From positions 38,631 through 62,385 of the forward strand of contig DISR01000057.1 of the NCBI GenBank assembly GCA_002421825.1: 23,755 bases of DNA, written 5' to 3'. The notes below the pieces were generated by a model. That model was not told the origin of the DNA. It worked only from the letters and a program-made list of their open reading frames with translations, and did not search any database. Source of the DNA: Thiobacillus sp. UBA6205 (GTDB lineage Bacteria > Pseudomonadota > Gammaproteobacteria > Burkholderiales > Thiobacillaceae). The translations under genes and the position numbers were made by a program. Of the stretch, positions 14,963 through 22,757 are shown in pieces (position 1 is the first letter of the stretch; each line of letters opens with the position of its first letter).

Positions 14963-15582
14963 CGCTGGCGGCGCAACTGGCGGCCGGCATTGCTGAACTG
15001 GGTCTGGACGTTAATCCGGAAGCGCAGGAAAAACTGCTGGCCTATCTGGAGCTGATGGCCAAGTGGAACCGCGTTTACAACCTGACCGCGCTGCGGAATC
15101 CGGGCGAATGGGTGACCCACCACCTGCTCGACAGCCTGTCGCTACTGCCGCACGCACAGGGCCCGCAGGTGGTGGATGTGGGCAGCGGGGCAGGGCTGCC
15201 GGGCCTGGTGCTGGCCATGGTGCGGCCCGACTGGCAAGTGGTGAGCGTGGAGGCGGTGGACAAGAAGGCCGCCTTCCAGCGCCAGGCTGCGGCAGAGTTG
15301 GCGCTCACCAACGTTAGGATAGAAGGGCGCAGGGTGGAAGACGTGGCGCTGGAAGGCGGGGCCGATACCGTGGTATCGCGCGCGTTCTCCAGTCTGGCGG
15401 ATTTCGTCAATCTGAGCCGGCATCTGCTCAAACCCGGCGGGCAGTGGGCGGCCATGAAGGGGAAGTTGCCCGAGGCGGAAATCGCCGCCTTGACGGCAGA
15501 CGTGCGGGTGCGGGAAATTGTCGAATTGAAGGTGCCGGGACTCGGCGCCGAGCGCTGCGTCGTGTTGATGGAGCGGGGATGA
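14959..15582 (+). CDS. rsmG: 16S rRNA (guanine-527-N7)-methyltransferase RsmG (GidB)
   Basis: RsmG adds a methyl group from S-adenosylmethionine to N7 of G527 in 16S rRNA. The 207-residue protein shows KWNRVYNLTALRNP (35-48), HHLLDSLSLLP (54-64), the SAM-binding VVDVGSGAGLPG (71-82) and VVSRAFSSLADF, all family hallmarks. The length is normal. Its ATG overlaps the mnmG stop (ATGA). The gene is followed by a 91-bp spacer with a hairpin element and then parA. Loss of this enzyme in other bacteria gives low-level streptomycin resistance. Confidence 0.97.
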   Translation: MTLAAQLAAGIAELGLDVNPEAQEKLLAYLELMAKWNRVYNLTALRNPGEWVTHHLLDSLSLLPHAQGPQVVDVGSGAGLPGLVLAMVRPDWQVVSVEAVDKKAAFQRQAAAELALTNVRIEGRRVEDVALEGGADTVVSRAFSSLADFVNLSRHLLKPGGQWAAMKGKLPEAEIAALTADVRVREIVELKVPGLGAERCVVLMERG

Positions 15583-15592
15583 AGAGCGTGAA

Positions 15593-15650
15593 CAAGGAGG
15601 ACAAGAGGTATTCCGTATTGGGTTTTCCTCCTGTCCTCCTGTCCTCCTTG
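15593..15650. repeat. Purine/pyrimidine hairpin element between rsmG and parA
   Basis: A perfect 11-bp inverted repeat, CAAGGAGGACA (15593-15603) and TGTCCTCCTTG (15640-15650), encloses a 36-base loop. The right arm also carries short direct repeats of TCCTCCTG. One arm is nearly all purine and the other all pyrimidine. It is not followed by a T-run. It resembles a second element before parB (16505-16560) in composition and placement, so both may belong to one dispersed family. Confidence 0.6.
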
Positions 15651-15673
15651 TGGGTGTTGACGGAAAGAAATTG

Positions 15674-16459
15674 ATGAGCAGGATTCTTGCAATCGCAAAC
15701 CAGAAGGGCGGGGTCGGCAAGACCACCACCGCCGTCAATCTTGCCTGCGCGCTGGCTCAAAACGGCCAGCGCATATTGCTGGTGGACCTCGATCCCCAGG
15801 GCAACGCCACCATGGGTGCTGGCGTGGAAAAACGCACCGCCATGCCCACCGCCTACCAGGTGCTGCTGGAGCAGGCCGACATTCCTTCCAGCCGCCTGCG
15901 CTCGTCGAAAGGCGGATTCGATGTGGTGCCGGCCAACCGCGAACTGTCGGGCAGCGAAATCGACATGGTCGAGATCGAGAGCCGCGAATTCCGGCTCAAG
16001 ACCGAACTGGCCAAGGTGGCGAACGAATACGACTTCGTGCTCATCGACTGTGCGCCCACGCTCAACCTGCTCACCGTCAACGCCCTGGCCGCAGCGGATG
16101 CCGTGCTGATCCCCATGCAGTGCGAGTACTACGCGCTCGAGGGTTTGACGGATCTGGTGGCCACCATCAAGAAGGTCAAACAGCGACTCAATCCCGGCAT
16201 CGAAATCGAAGGCCTCTTGCGCGTGATGTACGACCCGCGTTCGACGCTGGCGCAGCAGGTGGCCTCCGAACTGAAGAGCCATTTCGGCGACAAGGTGTTC
16301 AACACCGTGATCCCGCGCAATGTGCGCCTGGCCGAGGCGCCCAGCCACGGCCTGCCGGGGGTGGTGTACGACCCGGCGTCGAAAGGCGCGCAGGCCTACC
16401 AGGAGCTGGCGCGCGAGGTTTTGCAGCGCTACGGCATGGCGGCGGTCGCCGCCGGATGA
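15674..16459 (+). CDS. parA: Chromosome partitioning ATPase ParA (Soj family)
   Basis: ParA is the ATPase that drives separation of ParB-parS complexes over the nucleoid. The 261-residue product starts MSRILAIANQKGGVGKTTTA, with the deviant Walker A KGGVGKTT at 11-18. LLVDLDPQGNAT (35-46) and VLIDCAPTLNLLTVNAL (switch II region) follow. The short N-terminus lacks the extra DNA-binding domain of plasmid type Ia ParA, fitting a chromosomal Soj. ATG 15674 is chosen because GGAAAG lies upstream and the family starts right before the P-loop. An upstream GTG at 15650 would extend into the hairpin element. It is followed by parB after a 136-bp spacer. Its gene cluster with parB and the three parS sites makes a complete ParABS system. 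Confidence 0.97.
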   Translation: MSRILAIANQKGGVGKTTTAVNLACALAQNGQRILLVDLDPQGNATMGAGVEKRTAMPTAYQVLLEQADIPSSRLRSSKGGFDVVPANRELSGSEIDMVEIESREFRLKTELAKVANEYDFVLIDCAPTLNLLTVNALAAADAVLIPMQCEYYALEGLTDLVATIKKVKQRLNPGIEIEGLLRVMYDPRSTLAQQVASELKSHFGDKVFNTVIPRNVRLAEAPSHGLPGVVYDPASKGAQAYQELAREVLQRYGMAAVAAG

Positions 16460-16595
16460 GAAACCGTCGAGGCAAAGACGCAGACAAAACCCAAAGGCAT
16501 TTCACAGGGAGGCAGGGGAGGATAAGAGAGGGAACCAGGCATTCCTCCCTTGGCTCCCTGAACCTCTCTGTTAGCGAATTTTATAGGGGGCAAAC
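16460..16595. repeat. parA-parB spacer with a long hairpin element
   Basis: The 136-bp spacer contains an extended inverted repeat. CAGGGAG (16505-16511) pairs with CTCCCTG (16554-16560), and GGGAGGA (16516-16522) pairs with TCCTCCC (16543-16549), around a 20-base loop and a 3x3 internal mismatch. The left flank (AAAGACGCAGACAAAACC-like, from about 16475) is purine-rich and repetitive in style. This resembles the purine/pyrimidine hairpin repeats scattered between genes in many environmental bacteria; family membership is inference. A strong ribosome site (AGGGGG) follows just before parB. Confidence 0.6.
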
Positions 16596-17447
16596 ATGGC
16601 AAAAATGAAAGGACTCGGACGCGGACTCGACGCCCTCCTGGGCGGCGACAGCGGCGGTGCGGGCGACAAGGGCGACTTGCGCACCTTGGCGATTTCGCAA
16701 TTGAAGCCGGGCCGCTACCAGCCGCGCACCCACTTCGACGAAACCGCGCTCGACGAGCTGGCCGAATCCATCCGCACCCAGGGCCTCATGCAGCCCATCC
16801 TGGTGCGCACCGATGGCGGCCAGTACGAGATCATCGCCGGCGAGCGCCGCTGGCGCGCCGCCCAGCGCGCAGGCCTGACCGAAGTGCCGGTGCTGATCAA
16901 GGACGTGCGCGAGGAAGCCGTGGCCGCCATGGCGCTGATCGAGAACATCCAGCGCGAAGACCTCAATGCCATCGAGCAGGCCCACGGACTGCAGCGCCTG
17001 ATCCAGGAGTTCGGCATGACCCATGATGCGGTCGCGCAGTCGGTGGGAAAGTCGCGCGCGGCGGTGTCCAACCTGCTGCGCCTGCTCAACCTTTCCAAGC
17101 CGGTGCAGGACATGCTCACCGCCGGCCTGATCGAAATGGGCCATGCGCGTGCCTTGTTGCCGCTGCATGCCGGCCAGCAGAAGGAGCTTGCGCACGAAAT
17201 CGAGGAAAAAGGACTCTCCGTGCGCGAGGTCGAACGCCGCGCCGCCCGTTTGAAGGAAGGCGATACGGCCAAGGCGGCAAAAAAATCCGTGCCGCGCGAC
17301 ATCCGTCGCCTGGAAGAAACCCTGTCCGAGACCCTGGGCATGGAGGCCCGCGTGCACATAAGCCGGCACGGCGGACGGCTCACCCTGGTGTTTTCCGATA
17401 GCGAGCAGCTGCAGGGCATGCTGGAAAAGCTGGGAATCACCCTCTAA
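16596..17447 (+). CDS. parB: Chromosome partitioning protein ParB (CTPase, parS-binding)
   Basis: ParB binds parS, uses CTP to form a sliding clamp and spreads along DNA to build the partition complex. The 283-residue product shows the N-terminal ParA-contact motif KGLGRGLDALLG (5-16). The CTP-binding motifs are AGERRWRAAQRAGL (81-94) and ENIQREDLN (116-124). A helix-turn-helix lies at about 141-163 (MTHDAVAQSVGKSRAAVSNLLRLL). A C-terminal dimerisation region ends in SDSEQLQGMLEKLG. AGGGGG lies just before the ATG at 16596; another ATG at 16605 is less likely. The three parS sites upstream in this window are its expected targets. Confidence 0.97.
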   Translation: MAKMKGLGRGLDALLGGDSGGAGDKGDLRTLAISQLKPGRYQPRTHFDETALDELAESIRTQGLMQPILVRTDGGQYEIIAGERRWRAAQRAGLTEVPVLIKDVREEAVAAMALIENIQREDLNAIEQAHGLQRLIQEFGMTHDAVAQSVGKSRAAVSNLLRLLNLSKPVQDMLTAGLIEMGHARALLPLHAGQQKELAHEIEEKGLSVREVERRAARLKEGDTAKAAKKSVPRDIRRLEETLSETLGMEARVHISRHGGRLTLVFSDSEQLQGMLEKLGITL

Positions 17448-17518
17448 GGGGACATTCAAAGAACCCGGGGTCGGGGGGAGCAGTAGATAAAACCTATCAA
17501 TCCCCTAATAAATCCTAA

Positions 17519-17548
17519 TTGCACTGGATTGGCCAATTGGTCTATCAT
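17519..17548 (+). promoter_or_regulatory. Possible promoter upstream of atpI
   Basis: The 110-bp spacer after parB is more AT-rich than its surroundings. TTGCAC (17519-17524) and TATCAT (17543-17548, 5/6 to TATAAT) are 18 bp apart. This would start transcription near 17555, almost at the atpI ATG. The -35 is weak (3/6), so this is a tentative call for the start of the atp operon. Confidence 0.3.
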
Positions 17549-17557
17549 CGCGTTCTA

Positions 17558-17917
17558 ATGTTCGGGTCCACTACTACCCGGGTGGCGGTTGCGCAATTCG
17601 CCATTCTCCTTGCCTCGGCGGGCGTTGCCTGGCTGTTCTGGGGGGGGAAGGCCGCATTGTCGACGGCTTACGGAGTGGCAGTAGCCCTGATCATTACCCT
17701 GTTGATGCTGGCCCGGCAACGGGAAAGCGAAGCGCATTCCGGCTGGACGGCCCAGCGTCAACTGGGGCAGTTTTTCCGGCTTGAGGCCGAACGCTTCATT
17801 CTCGCGGTGGCGTTGCTGGCTTTGGGTTTCATGTCCGGCAAAACCGAGTCGCTGGCGCTGGTTTCCGGTTTTGTGCTGGGACAAACGGGCTGGGTGGCGG
17901 CACTGAAAAAGCCTTGA
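17558..17917 (+). CDS. atpI: ATP synthase accessory protein AtpI
   Basis: AtpI is a small membrane protein that aids assembly of the c-ring or ion supply of the F-type ATP synthase. The 119-residue product has four hydrophobic segments: FAILLASAGVAWLFW, STAYGVAVALIITLLML, FILAVALLALGFM and LALVSGFVLGQTGWVAAL. A charged loop (RQRESEAHSGW) and an RLEAERF stretch lie between the pairs. I chose ATG 17558 because it gives an N-terminus of family length; a TTG at 17519 would add 13 residues. No good ribosome site is visible at either. It is the first gene of the atp operon, 80 bp before atpB. Sequence conservation in this family is low, so support is partly from context. Confidence 0.82.
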   Translation: MFGSTTTRVAVAQFAILLASAGVAWLFWGGKAALSTAYGVAVALIITLLMLARQRESEAHSGWTAQRQLGQFFRLEAERFILAVALLALGFMSGKTESLALVSGFVLGQTGWVAALKKP

Positions 17918-17997
17918 ACCTTGATGCAGGTGCGTTTTGATTGTGGAGAGCGGCAGGCCCCCACAACCAAAACTTACTTGATTCAAACCAAAATATC

Positions 17998-18837
17998 ATG
18001 GCCGAAGCACATACCTCTGGCGAATACATCAAGCACCACCTGCAGAATCTGACGTTTGGCCAGCACCCGGACGGGACTTGGGGCGTAGCCCATAGCGCGG
18101 CAGAAGCCAAGGAAATGGGCTTCTGGGCCATCAACCTCGACAGCATGGGTTTCGCCATCGTCCTTGGCCTGGCCTTCCTGCTGATGTTCCGCGCGGCGGC
18201 GAAAAAAGCCACGATCGGCGTGCCCTCCGGCCTGCAGAATTTCGTCGAATGGGTGGTCGAATTCATCGACGGCTCCGTGCGCGGCTCCTTCTCGCACAAG
18301 AACCCCCTGGTCGCGCCGCTCGCGCTGACCGTGTTCATGTGGGTGTTCCTGATGAACTTCATGGACCTGCTGCCGATCGACTGGCTGCCCTGGATCGCCA
18401 CCCTGCTGGGCGTGCCCTATCTGAAAGTGGTGCCGTCGACCGACCCCAACGTCACCTTTGCGCTGGCGCTGTCGGTGTTTTTCCTGATGCTGTACTACAG
18501 CGTGAAGATGAAGGGCCCCGGCGGCTTTTTCGCCGAGCTGGCCTTCCAGCCCTTCCCCAAGTTCCTGTTCCCGGTCAACCTGCTGCTCGAAGGCGTGGGC
18601 CTGATCGCCAAGCCGGTTTCGCTGGCCCTGCGGCTGTTCGGCAACATGTACGCGGGCGAGATGATCTTCATCCTGATTGCGCTGATGTTCAGCGGCGGCA
18701 TCGTGCTGGGCGTGTTTGGCGGTGTGCTGCAATGGGCGTGGGCCGTGTTCCATATCCTGATCATCACCCTGCAGGCGTTCATCTTCATGACGCTGACCAT
18801 CGTGTATCTGGACATGGCGCATGCCGAGCACCATTAA
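17998..18837 (+). CDS. atpB: ATP synthase F0 subunit a
   Basis: Subunit a forms the two proton half-channels beside the c-ring. The 279-residue product has five to six hydrophobic segments and the essential arginine Arg212 within SLALRLFGNMYAGEM. NPLVAPLALTVFMWVFLMNFMDLLPID and the C-terminal LQAFIFMTLTIVYLDMAHAEHH also match the family. The ATG at 17998 is chosen by homology (MAEAHTSGEYIKHHLQNL). There is no clear Shine-Dalgarno, and a small TTGTGG/CCACAA hairpin (17941-17966) lies upstream. Its membrane insertion in other bacteria depends on YidC, also encoded here. Confidence 0.96.
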   Translation: MAEAHTSGEYIKHHLQNLTFGQHPDGTWGVAHSAAEAKEMGFWAINLDSMGFAIVLGLAFLLMFRAAAKKATIGVPSGLQNFVEWVVEFIDGSVRGSFSHKNPLVAPLALTVFMWVFLMNFMDLLPIDWLPWIATLLGVPYLKVVPSTDPNVTFALALSVFFLMLYYSVKMKGPGGFFAELAFQPFPKFLFPVNLLLEGVGLIAKPVSLALRLFGNMYAGEMIFILIALMFSGGIVLGVFGGVLQWAWAVFHILIITLQAFIFMTLTIVYLDMAHAEHH

Positions 18838-18899
18838 GAATTTGCCAGATATTTGTAGTTACCTTTTCAATTTAATCTGAAAACTCAAGGAGTAAACAA
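18838..18899 (+). promoter_or_regulatory. AT-rich atpE translation-initiation leader
   Basis: The 62-bp atpB-atpE spacer is markedly AT-rich. It holds TTTTCAATTTAATCTGAAAA followed by a strong Shine-Dalgarno AAGGAG eight bases before the ATG. In E. coli a U-rich sequence at this same position boosts atpE translation so that subunit c is made in excess. The similarity in place and composition suggests the same role; this is inference. Confidence 0.5.
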
Positions 18900-19139
18900 A
18901 TGGAAATGACTCAAGCCGTGCTGTATATCGCTGGTGCGCTGATGATGGGCCTGGGCGCTCTGGGCGCAGCCGTGGGTATCGGTGTCCTCGGCGGCCGTTT
19001 CCTGGAAGGCGCTGCCCGCCAGCCCGAACTCATCCCCATGCTGCGCACCCAGTTCTTCATCGTCATGGGCCTGGTCGACGCCGTGCCGATGATCGCCGTG
19101 GGTCTGGCCATGTACGTGCTGTTCGCGGTGGCTGGCTAA
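18900..19139 (+). CDS. atpE: ATP synthase F0 subunit c
   Basis: Subunit c forms the rotating membrane ring. The 79-residue hairpin protein has helix 1 (ALMMGLGALGAAVGIGVLGG), the polar loop RQPELIP (40-46) and helix 2 with the proton-carrying carboxylate Asp60 in FFIVMGLVDAVPMIAVGL. An Asp in this context without the Na+-binding residues indicates H+ coupling. Length and sequence closely match proteobacterial AtpE. It has the strongest ribosome site of the operon (AAGGAG), fitting its need for many copies per complex, and an intergenic hairpin follows it. Confidence 0.98.
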   Translation: MEMTQAVLYIAGALMMGLGALGAAVGIGVLGGRFLEGAARQPELIPMLRTQFFIVMGLVDAVPMIAVGLAMYVLFAVAG

Positions 19140-19162
19140 TTCTGGCGGATTGCGGCAATCCT

Positions 19163-19182
19163 GGCGAAGCATGCGCTTCGCC
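19163..19182 (+). promoter_or_regulatory. Perfect hairpin between atpE and atpF
   Basis: GGCGAAGC (19163-19170) and GCTTCGCC (19175-19182) form a perfect 8-bp stem with an ATGC loop. It lies 23 bases after the atpE stop and 32 bases before atpF. There is no T-run, so it is unlikely to stop transcription fully. It could protect the atpE message end or mark a processing point and so raise atpE relative to atpF. Confidence 0.6.
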
Positions 19183-19214
19183 CTTGATCCCCATTCCCCA
19201 GTGAAGGTGCGAAT

Positions 19215-19685
19215 ATGAATTTCAACGCTACCCTGATCGGCCAGTCCATAACCTTCGTGTTCTTCGTGTGGTTCTGCATGAAGTACGTCTGGCCGCCCAT
19301 CATGAATGCGCTCGAAGCGCGCAAGAAGCAGATTGCCGACGGCCTCGCCGCCGCCGATCGCGGCAAGCACGAGCTCGAGTTGGCGGCCAAGGCCGCCGCC
19401 GACAACATGCGCGATGCCAAGGCCCAGGCCGCCGAAGTGCTGGCCCAGGCCGAAAAGCGCGCCGCGCAGATCGTCGAAGACGCAAAAATTGCGGCCAAGG
19501 CCGAAGGCGAGCGCCAGCTGGCCGCCGCCCAGGCCAACATCGAGCAGGAAGCCAACCGTGCGCGCGAAGATCTGCGCGAGCAGGTGGCCGCCCTGGCCGT
19601 GGCCGGCGCGGAAAAGATCCTGCGCCGCGAGGTCAATGCGCAGGCGCATGCCGATCTGCTCGGCCAGCTGAAAGCCGAGCTGTAA
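19215..19685 (+). CDS. atpF: ATP synthase F0 subunit b
   Basis: Subunit b is the peripheral stalk that holds the catalytic head still. The 156-residue product has one N-terminal membrane helix (MNFNATLIGQSITFVFFVWF, about 5-25). A long Ala/Glu/Lys-rich coiled coil runs from about 32 to 120 (for example KRAAQIVEDAKIAAKAEGER). The C-terminal delta-contact end is VAGAEKILRREVNAQAHADLLGQL. Length matches the E. coli protein (156). It is 75 bp after atpE and 2 bp before atpH. Confidence 0.97.
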   Translation: MNFNATLIGQSITFVFFVWFCMKYVWPPIMNALEARKKQIADGLAAADRGKHELELAAKAAADNMRDAKAQAAEVLAQAEKRAAQIVEDAKIAAKAEGERQLAAAQANIEQEANRAREDLREQVAALAVAGAEKILRREVNAQAHADLLGQLKAEL

Positions 19686-19687
19686 TC

Positions 19688-20218
19688 ATGGCCGAACTGT
19701 CCACCCTGGCCCGTCCCTACGCCGAAGCGGTGTTCCGCCTGGCCAGGGAAAAGAACGCGCTGGCCGACTGGTCCGGCCGCCTGGCCACCCTGGCCGCCAT
19801 CGTAAGCAACGATCAGATGCGGACCGTGATCGCCGATCCCGGCACTTCGGCCGGCCGTGCGGCCGAACTGATCGGTTCCATTGCCAGCGCCGACGAGGCG
19901 GGCAAGAACCTGCTCGCCGTGCTGGCCGGCAACGATCGCCTGATGCTGCTGCCGGAAATCGCCGCACAGTACGAAGTGCTTAAGGCCGAGGCCGAAGGCG
20001 TGCTTGAAGCCACCATCGTGTCCGCCCAGGAAATAAGCGAAGCGCAGAAGACCGAACTCATGGCCGCACTCAAGGCCAGGTTCGGGCGCGATGTTGAAGC
20101 GGCGGTGCGGGTGGACGAAAGCCTGATCGGCGGCGCGGTGATCACCGTGGGCGACCAGGTGATCGACGGCTCGGTGAAGGGCCGCCTGCAGAAAATGGCT
20201 GCGGCCTTGACCGCATGA
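19688..20218 (+). CDS. atpH: ATP synthase F1 subunit delta
   Basis: Delta links the peripheral stalk to the top of the catalytic head. The 176-residue product starts MAELSTLARPYAEAVFRLA, the conserved family start. It ends with VDESLIGGAVITVGDQVIDGSVKGRLQKM, the delta C-terminal signature. The start lies two bases after the atpF stop, which indicates coupling; a longer upstream reading in the same frame only overlaps atpF. Length matches the family (about 177). Confidence 0.97.
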   Translation: MAELSTLARPYAEAVFRLAREKNALADWSGRLATLAAIVSNDQMRTVIADPGTSAGRAAELIGSIASADEAGKNLLAVLAGNDRLMLLPEIAAQYEVLKAEAEGVLEATIVSAQEISEAQKTELMAALKARFGRDVEAAVRVDESLIGGAVITVGDQVIDGSVKGRLQKMAAALTA

Positions 20219-20234
20219 TTAATACAGCGGCCCT

Positions 20235-20253
20235 CGCCGCGTGAAGCGCGGCG
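20235..20253 (+). promoter_or_regulatory. GC-rich hairpin between atpH and atpA
   Basis: CGCCGCG (20235-20241) and CGCGGCG (20247-20253) form a perfect 7-bp stem around a five-base loop TGAAG in the 97-bp atpH-atpA spacer. No T-run follows. It may shape message stability or processing between F0-stalk and F1-head genes; this is inference from structure only. Confidence 0.45.
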
Positions 20254-20315
20254 CTTAAGACCAGGCGCGTAAGGAATTTAACTTAGATACGGAACCGGCA
20301 AAACCGGAAATGACC

Positions 20316-21857
20316 ATGCAACTGAACCCAAGCGAAATCAGCGAACTGATTAAAGCCAAGATCGAGAACCTGGGAACCGGTTCCGAACTGCGCACCCAGG
20401 GCACCATCGTGTCCGTGACCGACGGCATCATCCGCGTGCACGGCCTGTCCGATGCGATGTCCGGCGAAATGATCGAACTGCCGGGCAACGTGTTCGGCGT
20501 GGCGCTCAACCTCGAGCGCGACTCCGTCGGCGTCGTCGTGCTGGGCGACTACGAGCACCTGACCGAAGGCGACACGGCCAAGTGCACCGGCCGCATCCTG
20601 GAAGTGCCGGTCGGCCCCGAGCTGAAAGGCCGCGTGGTCAACGCGCTGGGCCAGCCCATCGACGGCAAGGGCCCGATCAGCACCAGCAGGACCTCCCCCA
20701 TGGAAGTCATCGCCCCCGGCGTCATCGCGCGTCAGTCGGTGAACCAGCCGGTGCAGACCGGCCTCAAGTCGATCGACTCCATGGTGCCCATCGGCCGCGG
20801 CCAGCGCGAACTGATTATTGGTGACAGGCAAACCGGCAAGACCGCGGTGGCGATCGATGCCATCATCAACCAGAAGGGCACCGGCGTGACCTGCGTGTAC
20901 GTGGCGGTCGGCCAGAAGGCGTCCTCCATCGCCAACGTGGTGCGCAAGCTCGAAGAGCACGGCGCCATGGACCATACCATCATCGTGGCTGCGTCCGCTT
21001 CCGACTCCGCCGCCATGCAGTACCTGGCGCCCTACGGCGGCTGCGCCATGGGCGAATATTTCCGCGATCGCGGTGAAGATGCCCTGATCGTGTATGACGA
21101 CCTCACCAAGCAGGCCTGGGCCTATCGCCAGATTTCCCTGCTGTTGCGCCGTCCGCCGGGCCGCGAAGCCTACCCCGGCGACGTGTTCTATCTGCACTCC
21201 CGCCTGCTCGAGCGTGCCGCGCGCGTGAACGCCGACTTCGTGGAAAAAGCCACCAATGGCGAGGTGAAAGGCAAGACCGGTTCGCTGACCGCGCTGCCCA
21301 TCATCGAAACCCAGGCCGGCGACGTATCCGCCTTCGTGCCGACCAACGTGATTTCGATTACCGACGGCCAGATTTTCCTGGAAACCGACCTGTTCAACGC
21401 CGGTATCCGCCCCGCCATCAACGCCGGCCTGTCCGTGTCCCGCGTGGGCGGCGCCGCGCAGACCAAGGTCATCAAGAAACTGGGCGGCGGTATCCGTCTG
21501 GCACTGGCCCAGTACCGCGAGCTGGCGGCCTTCGCCCAGTTCGCTTCCGACCTGGACGAAGCCACCAAGAAGCAGCTCGAACGCGGCAAGATCGTGACCG
21601 AACTGATGAAGCAGCCGCAATACTCGCCCATGAGCGTGGCGGAAATGGCCGTGACCCTGTTCGCCGTCAACAACGGCTACCTGGATGGCCTGGAAGTGAA
21701 AAAGGTGCTGCCTTTCGAAGCCGCGCTGCAGGCCTACATGCGCGACAAGCAGAAAGCCCTGATGGACGCCATCAACGGCAGCGGCGAGCTCGGCGCGGAC
21801 AGCGAGGCTGCATTGAAGACGGCGATCGAGTCCTTCAAGCAGACCGCTGTTTATTAA
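20316..21857 (+). CDS. atpA: ATP synthase F1 subunit alpha
   Basis: Alpha is the regulatory nucleotide-binding subunit of the catalytic hexamer. The 513-residue product begins MQLNPSEISELIKAKIENLG. It has Walker A GDRQTGKT at 169-176, the ALIVYDDLTKQAWAYRQ Walker B region, and SVSRVGGAAQTK, which carries the arginine that reaches the catalytic site. ATG 20316 is chosen over 20310 because it gives the exact E. coli length and GGAA is well spaced before it. The gene follows atpH by 97 bp and precedes atpG by 27 bp. Confidence 0.98.
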   Translation: MQLNPSEISELIKAKIENLGTGSELRTQGTIVSVTDGIIRVHGLSDAMSGEMIELPGNVFGVALNLERDSVGVVVLGDYEHLTEGDTAKCTGRILEVPVGPELKGRVVNALGQPIDGKGPISTSRTSPMEVIAPGVIARQSVNQPVQTGLKSIDSMVPIGRGQRELIIGDRQTGKTAVAIDAIINQKGTGVTCVYVAVGQKASSIANVVRKLEEHGAMDHTIIVAASASDSAAMQYLAPYGGCAMGEYFRDRGEDALIVYDDLTKQAWAYRQISLLLRRPPGREAYPGDVFYLHSRLLERAARVNADFVEKATNGEVKGKTGSLTALPIIETQAGDVSAFVPTNVISITDGQIFLETDLFNAGIRPAINAGLSVSRVGGAAQTKVIKKLGGGIRLALAQYRELAAFAQFASDLDEATKKQLERGKIVTELMKQPQYSPMSVAEMAVTLFAVNNGYLDGLEVKKVLPFEAALQAYMRDKQKALMDAINGSGELGADSEAALKTAIESFKQTAVY

Positions 21858-21884
21858 TTCGGCACTGATTCGGGAGTCCCGGCA

Positions 21885-22757
21885 ATGGCCGCAGGCAAGG
21901 AAATTCGCACCAAGATCAAGAGCGTCGAGAGCACGAGCAAGATCACCAAGGCCATGGAAATGGTCGCGGCGAGCAAGATGCGCAAGGCGCAGGACCGCAT
22001 GAAGGCGGCTCGCCCCTATGCGGAAAAGATCGCCAACGTGGCTGTGCACATGGCGTACGCTCACCCCGAGTACAAGCACCCGTTCGTGGTGCGCCGCGAG
22101 CAGACCAGGCGCGTCGGCCTCATCATCGTCACCTCGGACAAGGGCCTGTGCGGCGGCTTGAACACCAACGCGCTGCGCGTCGTGGTCGGCAAGATCAAGG
22201 AATGGGAAACCGCCGGTGTCGAGGTGGATGTCACCGCACTCGGCAACAAGGGCCTGGGCTTCATGCAGCGCATGGGCGGCAATGTCGTGTCGCAACTCAC
22301 CGGCTTTGGCGATGTCCCGCACATGGAACGCCTGATCGGCCCGGTCAAGATCATGCTCGATGCCTATGTCGAAGGCAGGGTCGACGCGCTGTACATCGTA
22401 TACAACCGCTTCATCAACACCATGAAGCAGGAGCCCTCGTTCAAGCAACTGCTGCCGCTCGAGCAGGCCGCGGGCAGCGAGGAAGAAAAGCTCAAGCACC
22501 ACTGGGACTACATCTACGAACCGGATGCCAAGCCGGTGGTGGATGCCCTGCTGACCCGCTACATCGAATCGATCGTGTACCAGGCTGTGGTGGAGAACAT
22601 CGCGTGCGAGCAGTCTGCCCGCATGGTGGCCATGAAGGCCGCCTCGGACAACGCCAAGAACGTGATCGGCGAATTGAAACTGCTGTACAACAAGACCCGT
22701 CAGGCCGCCATCACCAAGGAGCTGTCGGAGATTGTGGGCGGCGCGGCGGCTGTTTAG
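21885..22757 (+). CDS. atpG: ATP synthase F1 subunit gamma, 3' end carried in a tandem repeat
   Basis: Gamma is the central rotor shaft. The 290-residue product starts MAAGKEIRTKIKSVESTSKI-TKAMEMVAASKM, includes TSDKGLCGGLNTN (about 85-97), and ends ASDNAKNVIGELKLLYNKTRQ and ELSEIVGGAAAV, the normal gamma C-terminus. CGGGAG precedes the ATG. The last four codons and stop (GCG GCG GCT GTT TAG, 22743-22757) are the first 15 bases of an 89-bp unit present three times in tandem. A second AAAV-stop lies at 23011-23025. The protein itself looks intact, but its 3' end was probably replaced by the repeat's copy. Confidence 0.97.
   Translation: MAAGKEIRTKIKSVESTSKITKAMEMVAASKMRKAQDRMKAARPYAEKIANVAVHMAYAHPEYKHPFVVRREQTRRVGLIIVTSDKGLCGGLNTNALRVVVGKIKEWETAGVEVDVTALGNKGLGFMQRMGGNVVSQLTGFGDVPHMERLIGPVKIMLDAYVEGRVDALYIVYNRFINTMKQEPSFKQLLPLEQAAGSEEEKLKHHWDYIYEPDAKPVVDALLTRYIESIVYQAVVENIACEQSARMVAMKAASDNAKNVIGELKLLYNKTRQAAITKELSEIVGGAAAV

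Noticed and set aside
20235..20253. Intrinsic terminator before atpA
   Set aside because: The stem lacks a T-run and lies within an operon that must be read through; kept only as a hairpin.
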